Virus record (IMG/VR): IMGVR_UViG_3300032086_003167
Coordinates: 1 to 48,139 of that record
Strand: one strand, 5' to 3'
DNA length: 48,139 nucleotides
From: a virus
In this document: positions 16,041 to 22,943 of the stretch, in pieces
Layout: each line of letters begins with the position of its first letter
Numbering within the stretch: position 1 is the stretch's first letter
Translations under genes and position numbers: made by a program
Notes under the pieces: generated by a model
What the model was told of the DNA's origin: nothing
What the model saw: the letters and a program-made list of their open reading frames with translations, nothing else
Databases searched by the model: none

Positions 16041-16535
16041 ATGCAATTTCAAGGTTTGTACGTCGGTGAAGTAGCCGACCAAGGCATGGAATATGCCAAA
16101 ACCGGCACACCTCAGATTGTTCTGAAGTGTCGGGTTCTATCCAAAATTCAACAGGATGGAACGTATGAGCCAGTTGGTGATGCAATTGAGCGAACCATCT
16201 GGATGAGTTTGACGGAAAAGACAAAAGGCTTTGTCGCCAAAGACCTTCAGTCCATTGGCTTCGTTGGCCAACCGTCGCAGATTCAGCTTGATGGCGACAA
16301 CGCAATTGACCTTCGTGGAAACGAAGTTCGCTTGTGGTGCAAGCAAGAGACTGGCATGGACGGCCAGACTCGGGAACGGTGGAGCATTTCACGACCTCGT
16401 GAAACACGTCCAGTGACTCCTGTTGCAGCTGGAGACGCATCTCGCATTGATGCAATGTTTGGTGATGCGTTTGGTAGCACAACAGAAGCACCAGTACAGC
16501 AGGCTGGAGAGCGTATTACGCCACTCAACCTGTAG
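16041..16535 (+). CDS. Single-stranded-DNA-binding-like protein (DUF669-type)
   Basis: A 164-aa protein with CAGGAG 8 bases before its ATG. The core (about residues 1-125) is rich in beta strands (IVLKCRVLSKI, RTIWMSL, EVRLWCKQE), consistent with an OB fold. The C-terminal 40 residues are Pro/Ala/Thr-rich and probably disordered. It follows the Sak4-like gene, as DUF669-type SSBs do. Assignment comes from fold impression and neighbours, not from invariant residues. Confidence 0.65.
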   Translation: MQFQGLYVGEVADQGMEYAKTGTPQIVLKCRVLSKIQQDGTYEPVGDAIERTIWMSLTEKTKGFVAKDLQSIGFVGQPSQIQLDGDNAIDLRGNEVRLWCKQETGMDGQTRERWSISRPRETRPVTPVAAGDASRIDAMFGDAFGSTTEAPVQQAGERITPLNL

Positions 16536-16554
16536 GCTTCGTTGCCGTGACCTT

Positions 16555-16605
16555 GGTGGCGACGCAGTGGCTTTATCCTTTTTCCCTGCGTCGCCGCCTT
16601 TTCTT
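16555..16605 (+). terminator. Rho-independent terminator inside the early operon
   Basis: A perfect 10-bp stem GGCGACGCAG (16558-16567) / CTGCGTCGCC (16586-16595), extended by GG/CC after one mismatch, with an 18-base loop, is followed by GCCTTTTCTTTT. It lies between the SSB-like gene and the replisome-organiser gene. It would reduce transcription of the replication genes unless read through or antiterminated. Confidence 0.8.
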
Positions 16606-16625
16606 TTGCACTTTTAGGAATCGAT

Positions 16626-17078
16626 ATGAATTATCACGAACACGTGCTGATGCTCCTTGAAAGCATCAACAGTCGGCTTGGTTTTATGGTCGAGCAAAAA
16701 GCGGCTCGCAAAAAGCGTAGTCGCAAAACGAACAAAGAACTCTATACCGATGAGTTCAAGACGTTCTGGTCAATCTATCCTCGCAAGGATCGCAAGCTTG
16801 ATGCTGCCAAGGCATACCACAAAGCTGTGAAGAATCTTGAGGATGAAATGCAAGAGTTGTTTCACGAGGTGGACACTGCTCATGAGTTGCTACATGTGCG
16901 TGCAATGCAATACGCACAGGCTTGGCCAAAAGAACGATTAGTTGATGGTGACTTTCGACAACATGCAGCGACATGGCTCAACCAGGAAACATACATGAAC
17001 CCTGAAGGGTTTGCTGCAACTAATAAAACTGAGCGTCTGAATTCACGAGGACCGCAATGGGAACCGACACTCGACTGA
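16626..17078 (+). CDS. Replisome-organiser / helicase-loader-like protein
   Basis: A 150-aa protein. After a basic segment (about residues 27-38) comes the block FKTFWSIYPRKDRKLDAAKA with a later W-x-x-x-x-x-x-x-D-x-x-F and PATWLN-like end (QHAATWLNQETY, about 117-128). This arrangement is seen at the C-terminus of many phage replication-initiation or helicase-loading proteins. The end overlaps the primase-helicase start by 22 bases, supporting a role in loading that enzyme. Confidence 0.65.
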   Translation: MNYHEHVLMLLESINSRLGFMVEQKAARKKRSRKTNKELYTDEFKTFWSIYPRKDRKLDAAKAYHKAVKNLEDEMQELFHEVDTAHELLHVRAMQYAQAWPKERLVDGDFRQHAATWLNQETYMNPEGFAATNKTERLNSRGPQWEPTLD

Positions 17079-18793
17079 TCCTAGAGCATTTCGTTGGTCG
17101 TGATGACGTGGTGGCTGTCCAGCATCCTGGTGGAACTTTTCGCCCTGCTGTTCAGTCACCACCGACCAACGAAGAGTTTGACGACCACCATCGCACTGGC
17201 AAGTTGTGCTACGGATTCTATCCGATGCGTAAGGACAACACCGTGATGCTTGCGTGTGTGGACATCGACAACCATGAAGACAATCCAAATGAGGATTGGA
17301 AGAAGCAAGTGGAAGACCTGTACTTCTACCTCGTGAAGCAGGACTTCCATGTGTATGTCGAGCATAGTGCCAATAGTGGTGCGCACTTATGGATATTCTT
17401 CAACGAACCTGTTGAAGCGTACAAGCCTAGAGCATTCTTTCGGATCGTCAGTGACCAGCTGGAACTGCCACTCACTGAAGTCTTCCCTAAACAGGAGCGT
17501 CTGAAAGGCAAGGGATACGGCAACCTCATCCGTTACCCCTTCTTTAACAAATCCCACTTCGTAGACGTTGAAGATGACTGGGCTGAAATCCATCTCGACA
17601 AAATCGTCACCATGTCACCTGAACTGTTAGATGTGTATGCGTCCCGCCTACATACACGATTAGAGCCTGCGACTCCGGTTCAGGTGACTGGTGATCTTCC
17701 TACGTCGATTGCGACGTTCATGAAACAAAATCCAAATGACTTTTTGTCCATGCGTTGGCGTGGTGAAACATCAGACCTGCGAGACAAGTCTACATCCAGC
17801 CTTGTTATGAGCATGGCAAAGCTCGCAGTGAAACGAATGTTTCAGACACACGAAATCGAACAGATGATTCGTGTCTGGTGTTATGAGCACCAGTACGAGA
17901 AAGGTAGTCGAGATGACTGGGTAATTGGCACAGTTAAAAAAGCTTACGAGTTCGCTCAGGAAAAGCCAGTCAGCCACATCCGTGAATCCACGATGAAAGA
18001 CTGCTCACTTGAATTCCTGGATCGACTTGGAACACAGAACTACATGTCCACTGGTGTGACTGCACTCGATCTTGCAGGCTTCCAGATGGCACAAGGTGAG
18101 ATGTGGGTATATGGAGCTAGGCCTGGCATGGGCAAAACGGCTTTTGCTTTACAGGTGCTCAACCACAACGCTCGTAAAGGAATCAAAACGCTTTTTCTCT
18201 CGGCTGAAATGGGTGCGTATGAAATTGGTCGTCGGCACATCCAATCATGTGTCGGTGGAACCGAAGAAGAGTGGCTACGGAATAAAGATGCTGTACGTCA
18301 GCGACTGGATGAGTATTACAAAACAGCCGAACCAACTCACTTCCGCTTGGTGAACAGTATTGAAGACTGCGAGCGTGAGCTCGTCTCACATGTCAAACAA
18401 TACGGTGTCACGCTGGTTTGTGTTGACTACATCCAGCTGATCAACAGCAACAAAGGTGGTCTGTATGAGCAAACAACTGATGTGTCTAAACGACTCAAAG
18501 GTCTTTGCCGGGATTACAACGTCGCTATGATCGCCCTATCTCAGCTGAGTCGAGAAGTGGAGAAGCGAGACAAACTGGAGATTCACTTATCTGACCTGGC
18601 TAACTCTGGCGGCATTGAACGTGATGCCTGCGGAATCGCTTGTGGGTATTGGTGGGCGAAATCCAATGCTGAGAACGCTCCCAAAGACGCATACGACATC
18701 TTCCTGCTTAAACGCAGAAATGGACCAGTACATCGCAACCAGACACGCATTGTGTTTGATGGACAACGACAGCAATTTAGTTCGAAGGAATGA
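17057..18793 (+). CDS. AEP-type primase fused to DnaB-like helicase
   Basis: A 578-aa bifunctional replication protein. N-terminal archaeo-eukaryotic-primase domain: catalytic VDIDNHED (Asp69, Asp71), SGAHLWIFF (Ser107-His110) and GNLIRYPF (about 155-162), the pattern of the TOTE-type AEP branch. A linker domain (about 210-310) leads to a RecA-fold helicase: Walker A GARPGMGKT (353-361), Walker B VCVDYIQL (Asp457), ALSQLSRE (493-500) and LSDLANSGGIERDA (511-524), all typical of DnaB. It should prime DNA and unwind the fork. As no DNA polymerase gene is recognised in the genome, the AEP domain might also contribute synthesis, or the host replicase is recruited. Confidence 0.9.
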   Translation: MGTDTRLILEHFVGRDDVVAVQHPGGTFRPAVQSPPTNEEFDDHHRTGKLCYGFYPMRKDNTVMLACVDIDNHEDNPNEDWKKQVEDLYFYLVKQDFHVYVEHSANSGAHLWIFFNEPVEAYKPRAFFRIVSDQLELPLTEVFPKQERLKGKGYGNLIRYPFFNKSHFVDVEDDWAEIHLDKIVTMSPELLDVYASRLHTRLEPATPVQVTGDLPTSIATFMKQNPNDFLSMRWRGETSDLRDKSTSSLVMSMAKLAVKRMFQTHEIEQMIRVWCYEHQYEKGSRDDWVIGTVKKAYEFAQEKPVSHIRESTMKDCSLEFLDRLGTQNYMSTGVTALDLAGFQMAQGEMWVYGARPGMGKTAFALQVLNHNARKGIKTLFLSAEMGAYEIGRRHIQSCVGGTEEEWLRNKDAVRQRLDEYYKTAEPTHFRLVNSIEDCERELVSHVKQYGVTLVCVDYIQLINSNKGGLYEQTTDVSKRLKGLCRDYNVAMIALSQLSREVEKRDKLEIHLSDLANSGGIERDACGIACGYWWAKSNAENAPKDAYDIFLLKRRNGPVHRNQTRIVFDGQRQQFSSKE

Positions 18794-18796
18794 CCT

Positions 18797-19126
18797 ATGA
18801 AATGCCAATGGTGCAAGAAGGCGACTATGCAATCATCGCCCTTCCCAAATGTGTGTGAGCTATGTCACTCACGCTACATCGAAAAGAAAAACTTTGTCAG
18901 CCCAATGAAAGTTGATGAAGAGACGAGTGAAGCGGAACTGCGAGCTTTAGCTAGTCCGTATGGTGATGAAGCTGAAGCAATCCTAAATGCTCGCATTAAA
19001 CGTATGACCCAAGAGATTCAAGACTCGTGGACTCCTGAACAAGCAGCGAGTCGTCGAGTTCAAAAAAAAAGTGCACGTTGGATCTCAGTATCGTCACTCG
19101 ACTCGGCAATACGGAACAGCATATAG
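18797..19126 (+). CDS. Zinc-finger protein with A9 slippery tract
   Basis: A 109-aa protein with an N-terminal zinc ribbon CQWC...CELC (residues 3-6 and 20-23), an acidic middle, and WTPEQAASRR near residue 80. Nine consecutive A residues at 19062-19070 lie in the last third. As read, the protein ends 56 bases before the next start. With one extra A the frame extends to a TAA that overlaps the next ATG (TAATG), which is the spacing used throughout this operon. The tail may therefore be made by slippage, or the tract may hold an indel error. Confidence 0.65.
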   Translation: MKCQWCKKATMQSSPFPNVCELCHSRYIEKKNFVSPMKVDEETSEAELRALASPYGDEAEAILNARIKRMTQEIQDSWTPEQAASRRVQKKSARWISVSSLDSAIRNSI

Positions 19127-19178
19127 ATCAGCAGCATGAGCGTAAAGCTACCATCGCACAGTTCGGAGTAAAGAGATA

Positions 19179-19520
19179 ATGGGTAAGCCATCAAGGGACA
19201 AAGGGAAGCGTGGAGAGCGTGAAGCAGCTGCTGAACTTAATAAGCTGTTCGACTGTGAAGCACATCGAGCACAGCAGTATTGCGGAGCGGATCATGACGC
19301 AGACATCAAATGCAACATTGATGGCTTGCACTTCGAAGTGAAACGCCAGGAGCGAATGCAGCTCTACAAGTGGATGGAGCAAGCCGAAAGCGATAAGCGT
19401 TACAGCGAAGTGCCTGTTGTGCTTACCAGACAGAACAACAAGCCATGGCTTCTGGCTATTCAGCTTGACGACCTACCAAACCTAATCGACGCAATCAATG
19501 AATACAGGAGCAGCTCATGA
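19179..19520 (+). CDS. PDDEXK-type endonuclease / Holliday-junction-resolvase-like
   Basis: A 113-aa small nuclease. It opens RDKGKRGEREAAAEL (basic helix with the conserved Glu), followed by the catalytic core DADIKCN...HFEVKRQ (Asp about 49, Glu-x-Lys about 58-60) and YKWMEQAESDK, then a beta strand PWLLAIQL. This is the compact phage PDDEXK endonuclease fold often described as a resolvase-like protein. It probably resolves branched DNA from recombination-dependent replication before packaging. Confidence 0.8.
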   Translation: MGKPSRDKGKRGEREAAAELNKLFDCEAHRAQQYCGADHDADIKCNIDGLHFEVKRQERMQLYKWMEQAESDKRYSEVPVVLTRQNNKPWLLAIQLDDLPNLIDAINEYRSSS

Positions 19521-19708
19521 ATGGCCAACCAACCGTCGTCTCGATAACGGGAGATCAAATCTACGTGAGCTACAAGCCACGTAGTCAGCGTGTGATGTTG
19601 TTCGGCAAAGACGATGACACAACCAGCGTTGTGTTGCACTTTGAGCAGAAGGATGCGATCCGTATACACAAGGAAATCGGTGAGTACCTGGAGACACATC
19701 ATGAGTGA
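19517..19708 (+). CDS. Hypothetical protein
   Basis: A 63-aa, mostly beta-strand protein (VSITGDQIYVSYK, SVVLHFEQ) with a C-terminal helix. It starts in a 4-base ATGA overlap with the nuclease gene, preceded by AGGAG, and its end overlaps the next gene by 8 bases. No family recognised. Confidence 0.6.
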   Translation: MNGQPTVVSITGDQIYVSYKPRSQRVMLFGKDDDTTSVVLHFEQKDAIRIHKEIGEYLETHHE

Positions 19709-19931
19709 TGTAGTTAACAAGCCTACACACTATCGCCAGTCGCCAATGGAGTGCATTGAAGCGATTGAAGGCTTGGAGCTGGATTTCCATCAAGGTCAGG
19801 TACTGAAGTATGTGTATCGACATCGCTTCAAGAATCCTGACTTGGAGAAGCAGCTCGAAGACTTACGCAAGGCTGAGTTCTATCTCAACCGGCTGATACA
19901 CTTCGCTCAGGAAAGGATCTACCAAGCATGA
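19701..19931 (+). CDS. DUF3310 protein
   Basis: A 76-aa protein started at 19701. The signature NKPTHYR...MECIEAIE, then GQVLKYVYRH...LRKAEFYLNRLI is that of DUF3310, a small helical protein common in phage nucleotide or replication modules. Its biochemical role is not established. It overlaps both neighbours by a few bases. Confidence 0.88.
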   Translation: MSDVVNKPTHYRQSPMECIEAIEGLELDFHQGQVLKYVYRHRFKNPDLEKQLEDLRKAEFYLNRLIHFAQERIYQA

Positions 19932-20080
19932 AATGCTGGCACTGTGGAGCTGAACTGATATGGGGTGGAGATCACGACTACGAGGATAGCGACCTGTTTG
20001 ACATCGTCACAAACCTAAGCTGTTCTGGCTGTAGCACTGATGTGATTGTGTACCACTCATTTGGAAAAGCCGACGACTAA
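19928..20080 (+). CDS. Small zinc-ribbon protein
   Basis: A 50-aa protein beginning MKCWHCGAELIWGG with a second pair CSGC near residue 32, a two-knuckle zinc ribbon. It starts in an ATGA overlap with the DUF3310 gene and ends the rightward early operon. It overlaps the convergent gene by 4 bases. Role unknown. Confidence 0.75.
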   Translation: MKCWHCGAELIWGGDHDYEDSDLFDIVTNLSCSGCSTDVIVYHSFGKADD

Positions 20081-20577
20081 TTAATTTTCAACGCCCAATC
20101 GGGAGCCTCATAGCCAAACATGTTTTTCCACAATGTCGCTCTGTAGCTTTTGCCTGGACGATTATATTTCCCAACCGATGCGTCTTGCATCGCATCCCAA
20201 ACACGCTCATAAAATTCTTTGTGTCGCCAAACAGCATCATCGCCTTCATCTCTATACTCTTGGCGATACTTCTCTAGCTTTGCCTCTTCCTCAATACGCT
20301 GTTGCTCAGCCCACTCTTCTGGGTTCTCTCGTCGCCACTTCTCAACAGCGGCTCGCTCAGCTTTAGCCTTCGCTTCTTCTTCTGCCCATTTAAGCTCCTG
20401 AAGCTCTTGCTGTCGCTCTTTCTCGATCGCTCGCTGCGTCTCTTCCTCCATCCGTTGTATATCACGACTGATGTAGTAGTAAGGGATTGGCATACATATC
20501 GCTAAGCCAACGATGAAGATGAGCAATTGCTTGAAGAAGCCTCGCACCCAAGTTTGCTTTGTGTCTGATGAGTTCAT
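20077..20577 (-). CDS. Membrane-anchored coiled-coil protein
   Basis: A 166-aa protein: one N-terminal hydrophobic helix (LLIFIVGLAICMPIPYYYI, about residues 18-36) followed by about 75 residues of highly charged Glu/Lys/Arg heptads that should form a coiled coil, then a small C-terminal region with KNMFGYEAPDWAL. Topology suggests a long helix reaching from the membrane, like spanin i-type or superinfection-exclusion proteins. It lies convergent to the early operon, last in the leftward block. Confidence 0.65.
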   Translation of the reverse strand: MNSSDTKQTWVRGFFKQLLIFIVGLAICMPIPYYYISRDIQRMEEETQRAIEKERQQELQELKWAEEEAKAKAERAAVEKWRRENPEEWAEQQRIEEEAKLEKYRQEYRDEGDDAVWRHKEFYERVWDAMQDASVGKYNRPGKSYRATLWKNMFGYEAPDWALKIN

Positions 20578-20584
20578 AACTCAT

Positions 20585-20803
20585 TTAGCCTAGTCGAGCA
20601 GACACATGAATGCGAATACCGACAGCTTTTGCCATTGCGTAGAGATGATCCCAAGTCGGCTCTCGCTCATTGTGTATGAACCGATGCCATTGGCTTTGGC
20701 TAATGCCTTCTGTCTTAATACCGGCTTGATTCATGCTGATGCCCTTCTCTTTCCGTACTTCTTCAATCCAGGCGAGTAGTTGTTCTTTGGTTTCAATCTT
20801 CAC
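20585..20803 (-). CDS. XRE/Cro-type transcription regulator
   Basis: A 72-aa protein with GTG start, overlapping the recombinase end by 11 bases. After a charged first helix come GISMNQAG, SQSQWHRFIH, EREPTWDHLYAMAKAVGI, which is the helix 2-turn-recognition helix and closing helices of the XRE fold. It is a candidate for the protein that binds the GTCCCCA-type palindromes at 23.2-23.5 kb, though this pairing is an inference. Confidence 0.75.
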   Translation of the reverse strand: MKIETKEQLLAWIEEVRKEKGISMNQAGIKTEGISQSQWHRFIHNEREPTWDHLYAMAKAVGIRIHVSARLG

Positions 20804-21476
20804 TGATCTGCTCCTGTCGTTTCACAATCTTCCAGACAGCGGAGCGAGTCCATGCCTTGCCTGATCGATTGGTGTATCCGTCCTCATTCAACTGATTGGC
20901 GATCTTAGTCGCACCTAATCCGGTCGTCGAATACGAGCGTATCTTAGCGAGAATGTCGGTTTCCCGTAAACACGGAATCAGTTGCGTCTGGTCGTTAGGA
21001 TCGAACTGGAAACCATACGGAGCAAACCTACCGATTCGCCTGCCCTGCTTGCGCAGGTAGTTCATCGATGCCTGAGTCCGTTCGGCAATGGTCTCACGTT
21101 CCCATTGGGCTATCGTGGCGAACATGTTGGCGATCATCCGTCCCGATGCTGTGGATGTGTCTATCGAGTCATACACACTAATCAACACCTTGGATTTCCG
21201 GTCGAATGTCTCCATGAGGTCACACCAGTCACGCACTGAGCGACTAAGCCGGTCGAGCTTGGTGATGACTACACCGTCAACTCCGGTCGTGCTTAGTCGT
21301 TTCAATGCCTGGCGAAGTCCTGTCCGTTCGACGGTCTTGCCAGACACACCCTCATCTAAGAATGTGTCTATCAATTTGTGGTCGTGCAAGTCGCAGTACG
21401 CTTGCATCTTCTCAACCTGGTTGGCGATCGTCTGCTGATCTCCGGTCGAGACTCTGGCGTATCCTATGAGTTTCAT
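20793..21476 (-). CDS. Serine recombinase (resolvase/invertase family)
   Basis: A 227-aa protein starting MKLIGYARVSTGDQ (catalytic Ser10), with DEGVSGKT (41-48), KLDRLSRS (73-80) and the E-helix region MIANMFATIAQWERETIAERT, then a short recombinase/HTH domain with LGATKIANQLNEDGY and an Arg-rich C-terminus. The ATG at 21476 with GGAGA upstream is preferred over a TTG at 21512, which however has its own GAAAGG within the upstream hairpin. It could catalyse inversion, resolution of dimers or a second integration pathway; the genome also has a tyrosine integrase. Confidence 0.9.
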   Translation of the reverse strand: MKLIGYARVSTGDQQTIANQVEKMQAYCDLHDHKLIDTFLDEGVSGKTVERTGLRQALKRLSTTGVDGVVITKLDRLSRSVRDWCDLMETFDRKSKVLISVYDSIDTSTASGRMIANMFATIAQWERETIAERTQASMNYLRKQGRRIGRFAPYGFQFDPNDQTQLIPCLRETDILAKIRSYSTTGLGATKIANQLNEDGYTNRSGKAWTRSAVWKIVKRQEQISED

Positions 21477-21505
21477 GTCGTCTCCGGTCGTGCTATGATT
21501 TAGAT

Positions 21506-21555
21506 GTGTCAATTGATCCTTTCAGGCTCTACTTCGGTAGAGTTGATCGACACAG
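21506..21555 (-). promoter_or_regulatory. Structured leader of the recombinase gene
   Basis: A long hairpin: GTGTC 21506-21510 with GACAC 21551-21555, GATC 21515 with GATC 21547, and CTCTAC/GTAGAG (21527-21542) around a TTCG loop on the plus strand. On the minus-strand RNA, GAAAGG (a ribosome-binding site for the TTG at 21512) lies in the internal loop. It shares CTGAAAGGATCAA with the leaders of the upstream genes. Confidence 0.55.
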
Positions 21556-21558
21556 GCG

Positions 21559-21585
21559 AGGGCTTCGGCTCTCGTCTTTTTTTGG
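21559..21585 (+). terminator. Plus-strand terminator in a leftward-coding region
   Basis: CGAGGGC (21559-21565), TTCG loop, GCTCTCG (21570-21576) then TCTTTTTTT. It works only for rightward transcription, though all genes here read leftward. It would stop transcripts running on from the early operon, which would be antisense to the XRE and recombinase genes. Confidence 0.75.
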
Positions 21586-21592
21586 GTCCTGA

Positions 21593-21829
21593 CTATCGTC
21601 TGATCTCGTATCCTGTAACATCGACACATTCACACGCCAAGCCGAATTCTGGTGAATTGCTGAAGTAAACCCAGTCGTCGCTTATGAAGTGGTCAATGTA
21701 CGATTCACGCTCTAGGAACTCTTCAAAGAGTTTCCGGTCTTCTGGTTCGAGTTCGTCGGCGGTTCCGTATACCAACGCACAGAGAGCCCATGTGGGAAAA
21801 GTATATTTAGCTGTTTCGATTAATTGCAT
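21593..21829 (-). CDS. Small acidic hypothetical protein
   Basis: A 78-aa protein, started at 21829 behind the repeated GATC-hairpin leader. It is acidic (pI low) with ELEPEDRKLFEEFLERE in the middle and VYFSNSPEFGLACECVDV near the end. No motif recognised. It is directly downstream of ArdA and separated from it by hammerhead ribozyme A; small acidic proteins in such loci are often host-enzyme inhibitors, but this is speculation. Confidence 0.6.
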   Translation of the reverse strand: MQLIETAKYTFPTWALCALVYGTADELEPEDRKLFEEFLERESYIDHFISDDWVYFSNSPEFGLACECVDVTGYEIRR

Positions 21830-21864
21830 TGTGTCTGATCCTTTCAGAGATCGAGCGAGGGTCT

Positions 21865-21922
21865 GCCTCGTCAGTGTATGGCGAACAACTGCCACACAGA
21901 CGCCCACAACGGGCGTTTCGGC
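21865..21922 (-). ncRNA. Type II hammerhead ribozyme A
   Basis: Minus-strand RNA reads GCC-GAAA, stem III ACGCCC/GGGCGU, then GUC (cleavage expected between 21899 and 21898), stem I UGUGUGGC/GCCAUACA with an 8-base loop, core CUGACGA, and closing stem II GGC with the starting GCC. All catalytic-core residues (CUGANGA, GAAA, A15.1-U16.1, C17) are present. The ribozyme begins directly after the TAA of ardA and precedes the leader of the 78-aa gene, so cleavage would separate the two messages. Confidence 0.88.
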
Positions 21923-22453
21923 TTACTCGCTGAAAATGTGGTACTTGTTGCGATACTCAACGAACGTATACCCAAACTCCCAACAATACGCAATCTTTTC
22001 CCAATCACACCAGGTCTCGAAGAATTCGCGCTCGTATCCTGACAACGGGCAACACTCCATAAACTGATCCTCGCACCATTTTCTCTTGTCTTCTTGGTGC
22101 GCTGGTATCGCTCCGCAGTAGTGCTCCTCAAAGAGTTCTTTATTCCATGTGCCGCAATTGCTCACGTAAGCTTCGACGGCTTCTTGTCCGAGTTCTTCCC
22201 AGCATTCGACACGCTCGGCGATATGGTCAAGGTCTTCGTATTCGCTCATTCTGCCGAATCCCTCAAAGTCGTGGATTGCCCATTCTTCGGCGTATGGTTC
22301 CGGGCTCCGGTCGAGCATGGCTTGAACTCGTGCTTTTAGCTCGTCGGCGTCTGCTGTCGCTTCGATCCATTCACCATGCAGGATGCCAGCGTTGTATGAT
22401 GCCAAGCATGCAACATAGATTCGGCCCATGTGTGATTGTGTTTGAGTAGTCAT
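21923..22453 (-). CDS. ardA: ArdA antirestriction protein
   Basis: A 176-aa protein started at 22453 behind the repeated leader. Recognisable ArdA blocks: RIYVACLASYNAGILHGEWI (about residues 10-29), the SPEPYAEEWAIHDFEGFG region (about 50-70), then a helical acidic second domain. ArdA is an acidic DNA mimic that blocks type I restriction enzymes, and early expression on entry protects phage DNA. The C-terminal third is rich in Trp and Cys and more divergent. It is flanked on both sides by hammerhead ribozymes. Confidence 0.9.
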   Translation of the reverse strand: MTTQTQSHMGRIYVACLASYNAGILHGEWIEATADADELKARVQAMLDRSPEPYAEEWAIHDFEGFGRMSEYEDLDHIAERVECWEELGQEAVEAYVSNCGTWNKELFEEHYCGAIPAHQEDKRKWCEDQFMECCPLSGYEREFFETWCDWEKIAYCWEFGYTFVEYRNKYHIFSE

Positions 22454-22487
22454 GTGTTTGATCCTTTCAGAGATCGATTGAGGGTCT

Positions 22488-22544
22488 GCCTCATCAGTGA
22501 ACAGCGAACCAATGCTGCTCAGACGCTCCGTAGAGCGTTTCGGC
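22488..22544 (-). ncRNA. Type II hammerhead ribozyme B
   Basis: Minus-strand RNA: GCC-GAAA, stem III ACGCUC/GAGCGU around UACG, GUC (cleavage expected between 22522 and 22521), stem I UGAGCAGC/GCUGUUCA (one G-U pair) with loop AUUGGUUC, core CUGAUGA, closing GGC. It begins right after the TAA of the 65-aa gene and lies upstream of the ardA leader. Stem sequences differ from copy A while pairing is kept. Confidence 0.88.
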
Positions 22545-22742
22545 TTATTTGATCGCGCCGAGCTTCTGGAGCTCCTTGCGGAGCTCGTCGCATCTCTGGC
22601 GATACACACACTCTGTCTCGTGCCATCCTCTAGACTGCCGAAGGCTTGTAGACTCGCTCCAAAGCTTTCGGATTTTAATAAGCTCTAATTCGTACCAGTA
22701 AAGCTTGTCGGCGAGTGTTGCAATTTGTTTTTTCTTAAACAT
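22545..22742 (-). CDS. Small helical hypothetical protein
   Basis: A 65-aa basic protein (MFKKKQIATLADKLYWYELE then LIKIRKLW...) predicted to be two helices, ending in LRKELQKLGAIK. The ATG follows the repeated GATC-hairpin leader; the stop codon is fused to ribozyme B. No family recognised. Confidence 0.6.
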   Translation of the reverse strand: MFKKKQIATLADKLYWYELELIKIRKLWSESTSLRQSRGWHETECVYRQRCDELRKELQKLGAIK

Positions 22743-22777
22743 GTGTTTGATCCTTTCAGAGATCGTGTTAGGGAGTT

Positions 22778-22903
22778 TTAGCGTGTGGTAATAATCCACT
22801 TGTCGAAGTTGTTAGCCCAATTTTCAACTTCAAATCGGATTTCATTCGCGTGAAGGAGTGTAATTATTTCAACCATTGATTTGGTGGATTCGCAGTAAAT
22901 CAT
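22778..22903 (-). CDS. 41-aa hypothetical protein
   Basis: A short gene started at 22903 behind the repeated leader, encoding MIYCESTKSMVEIITLLHAN followed by a segment with FEVENWANNFDKWIITTR. Its boundaries are supported by the leader upstream and by the next leader 14 bases downstream. No ribozyme lies between this gene and the next, so these two would stay on one message after processing. Confidence 0.55.
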   Translation of the reverse strand: MIYCESTKSMVEIITLLHANEIRFEVENWANNFDKWIITTR

Positions 22904-22943
22904 TGTGTGTGATCCTTTCAGAGATCGTGTTAAATGTCGGCTT

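Noticed and set aside
21540-21590. Possible fourth hammerhead (GCCGAAGCCC...) before the recombinase
   Set aside because: It lacks GAAA and CUGANGA; the sequence is instead explained by a plus-strand terminator and a leader hairpin.
21923-22609. Longer ArdA form
   Set aside because: The extension reads through ribozyme B and the leader; the ATG at 22453 after the repeated leader is the start.
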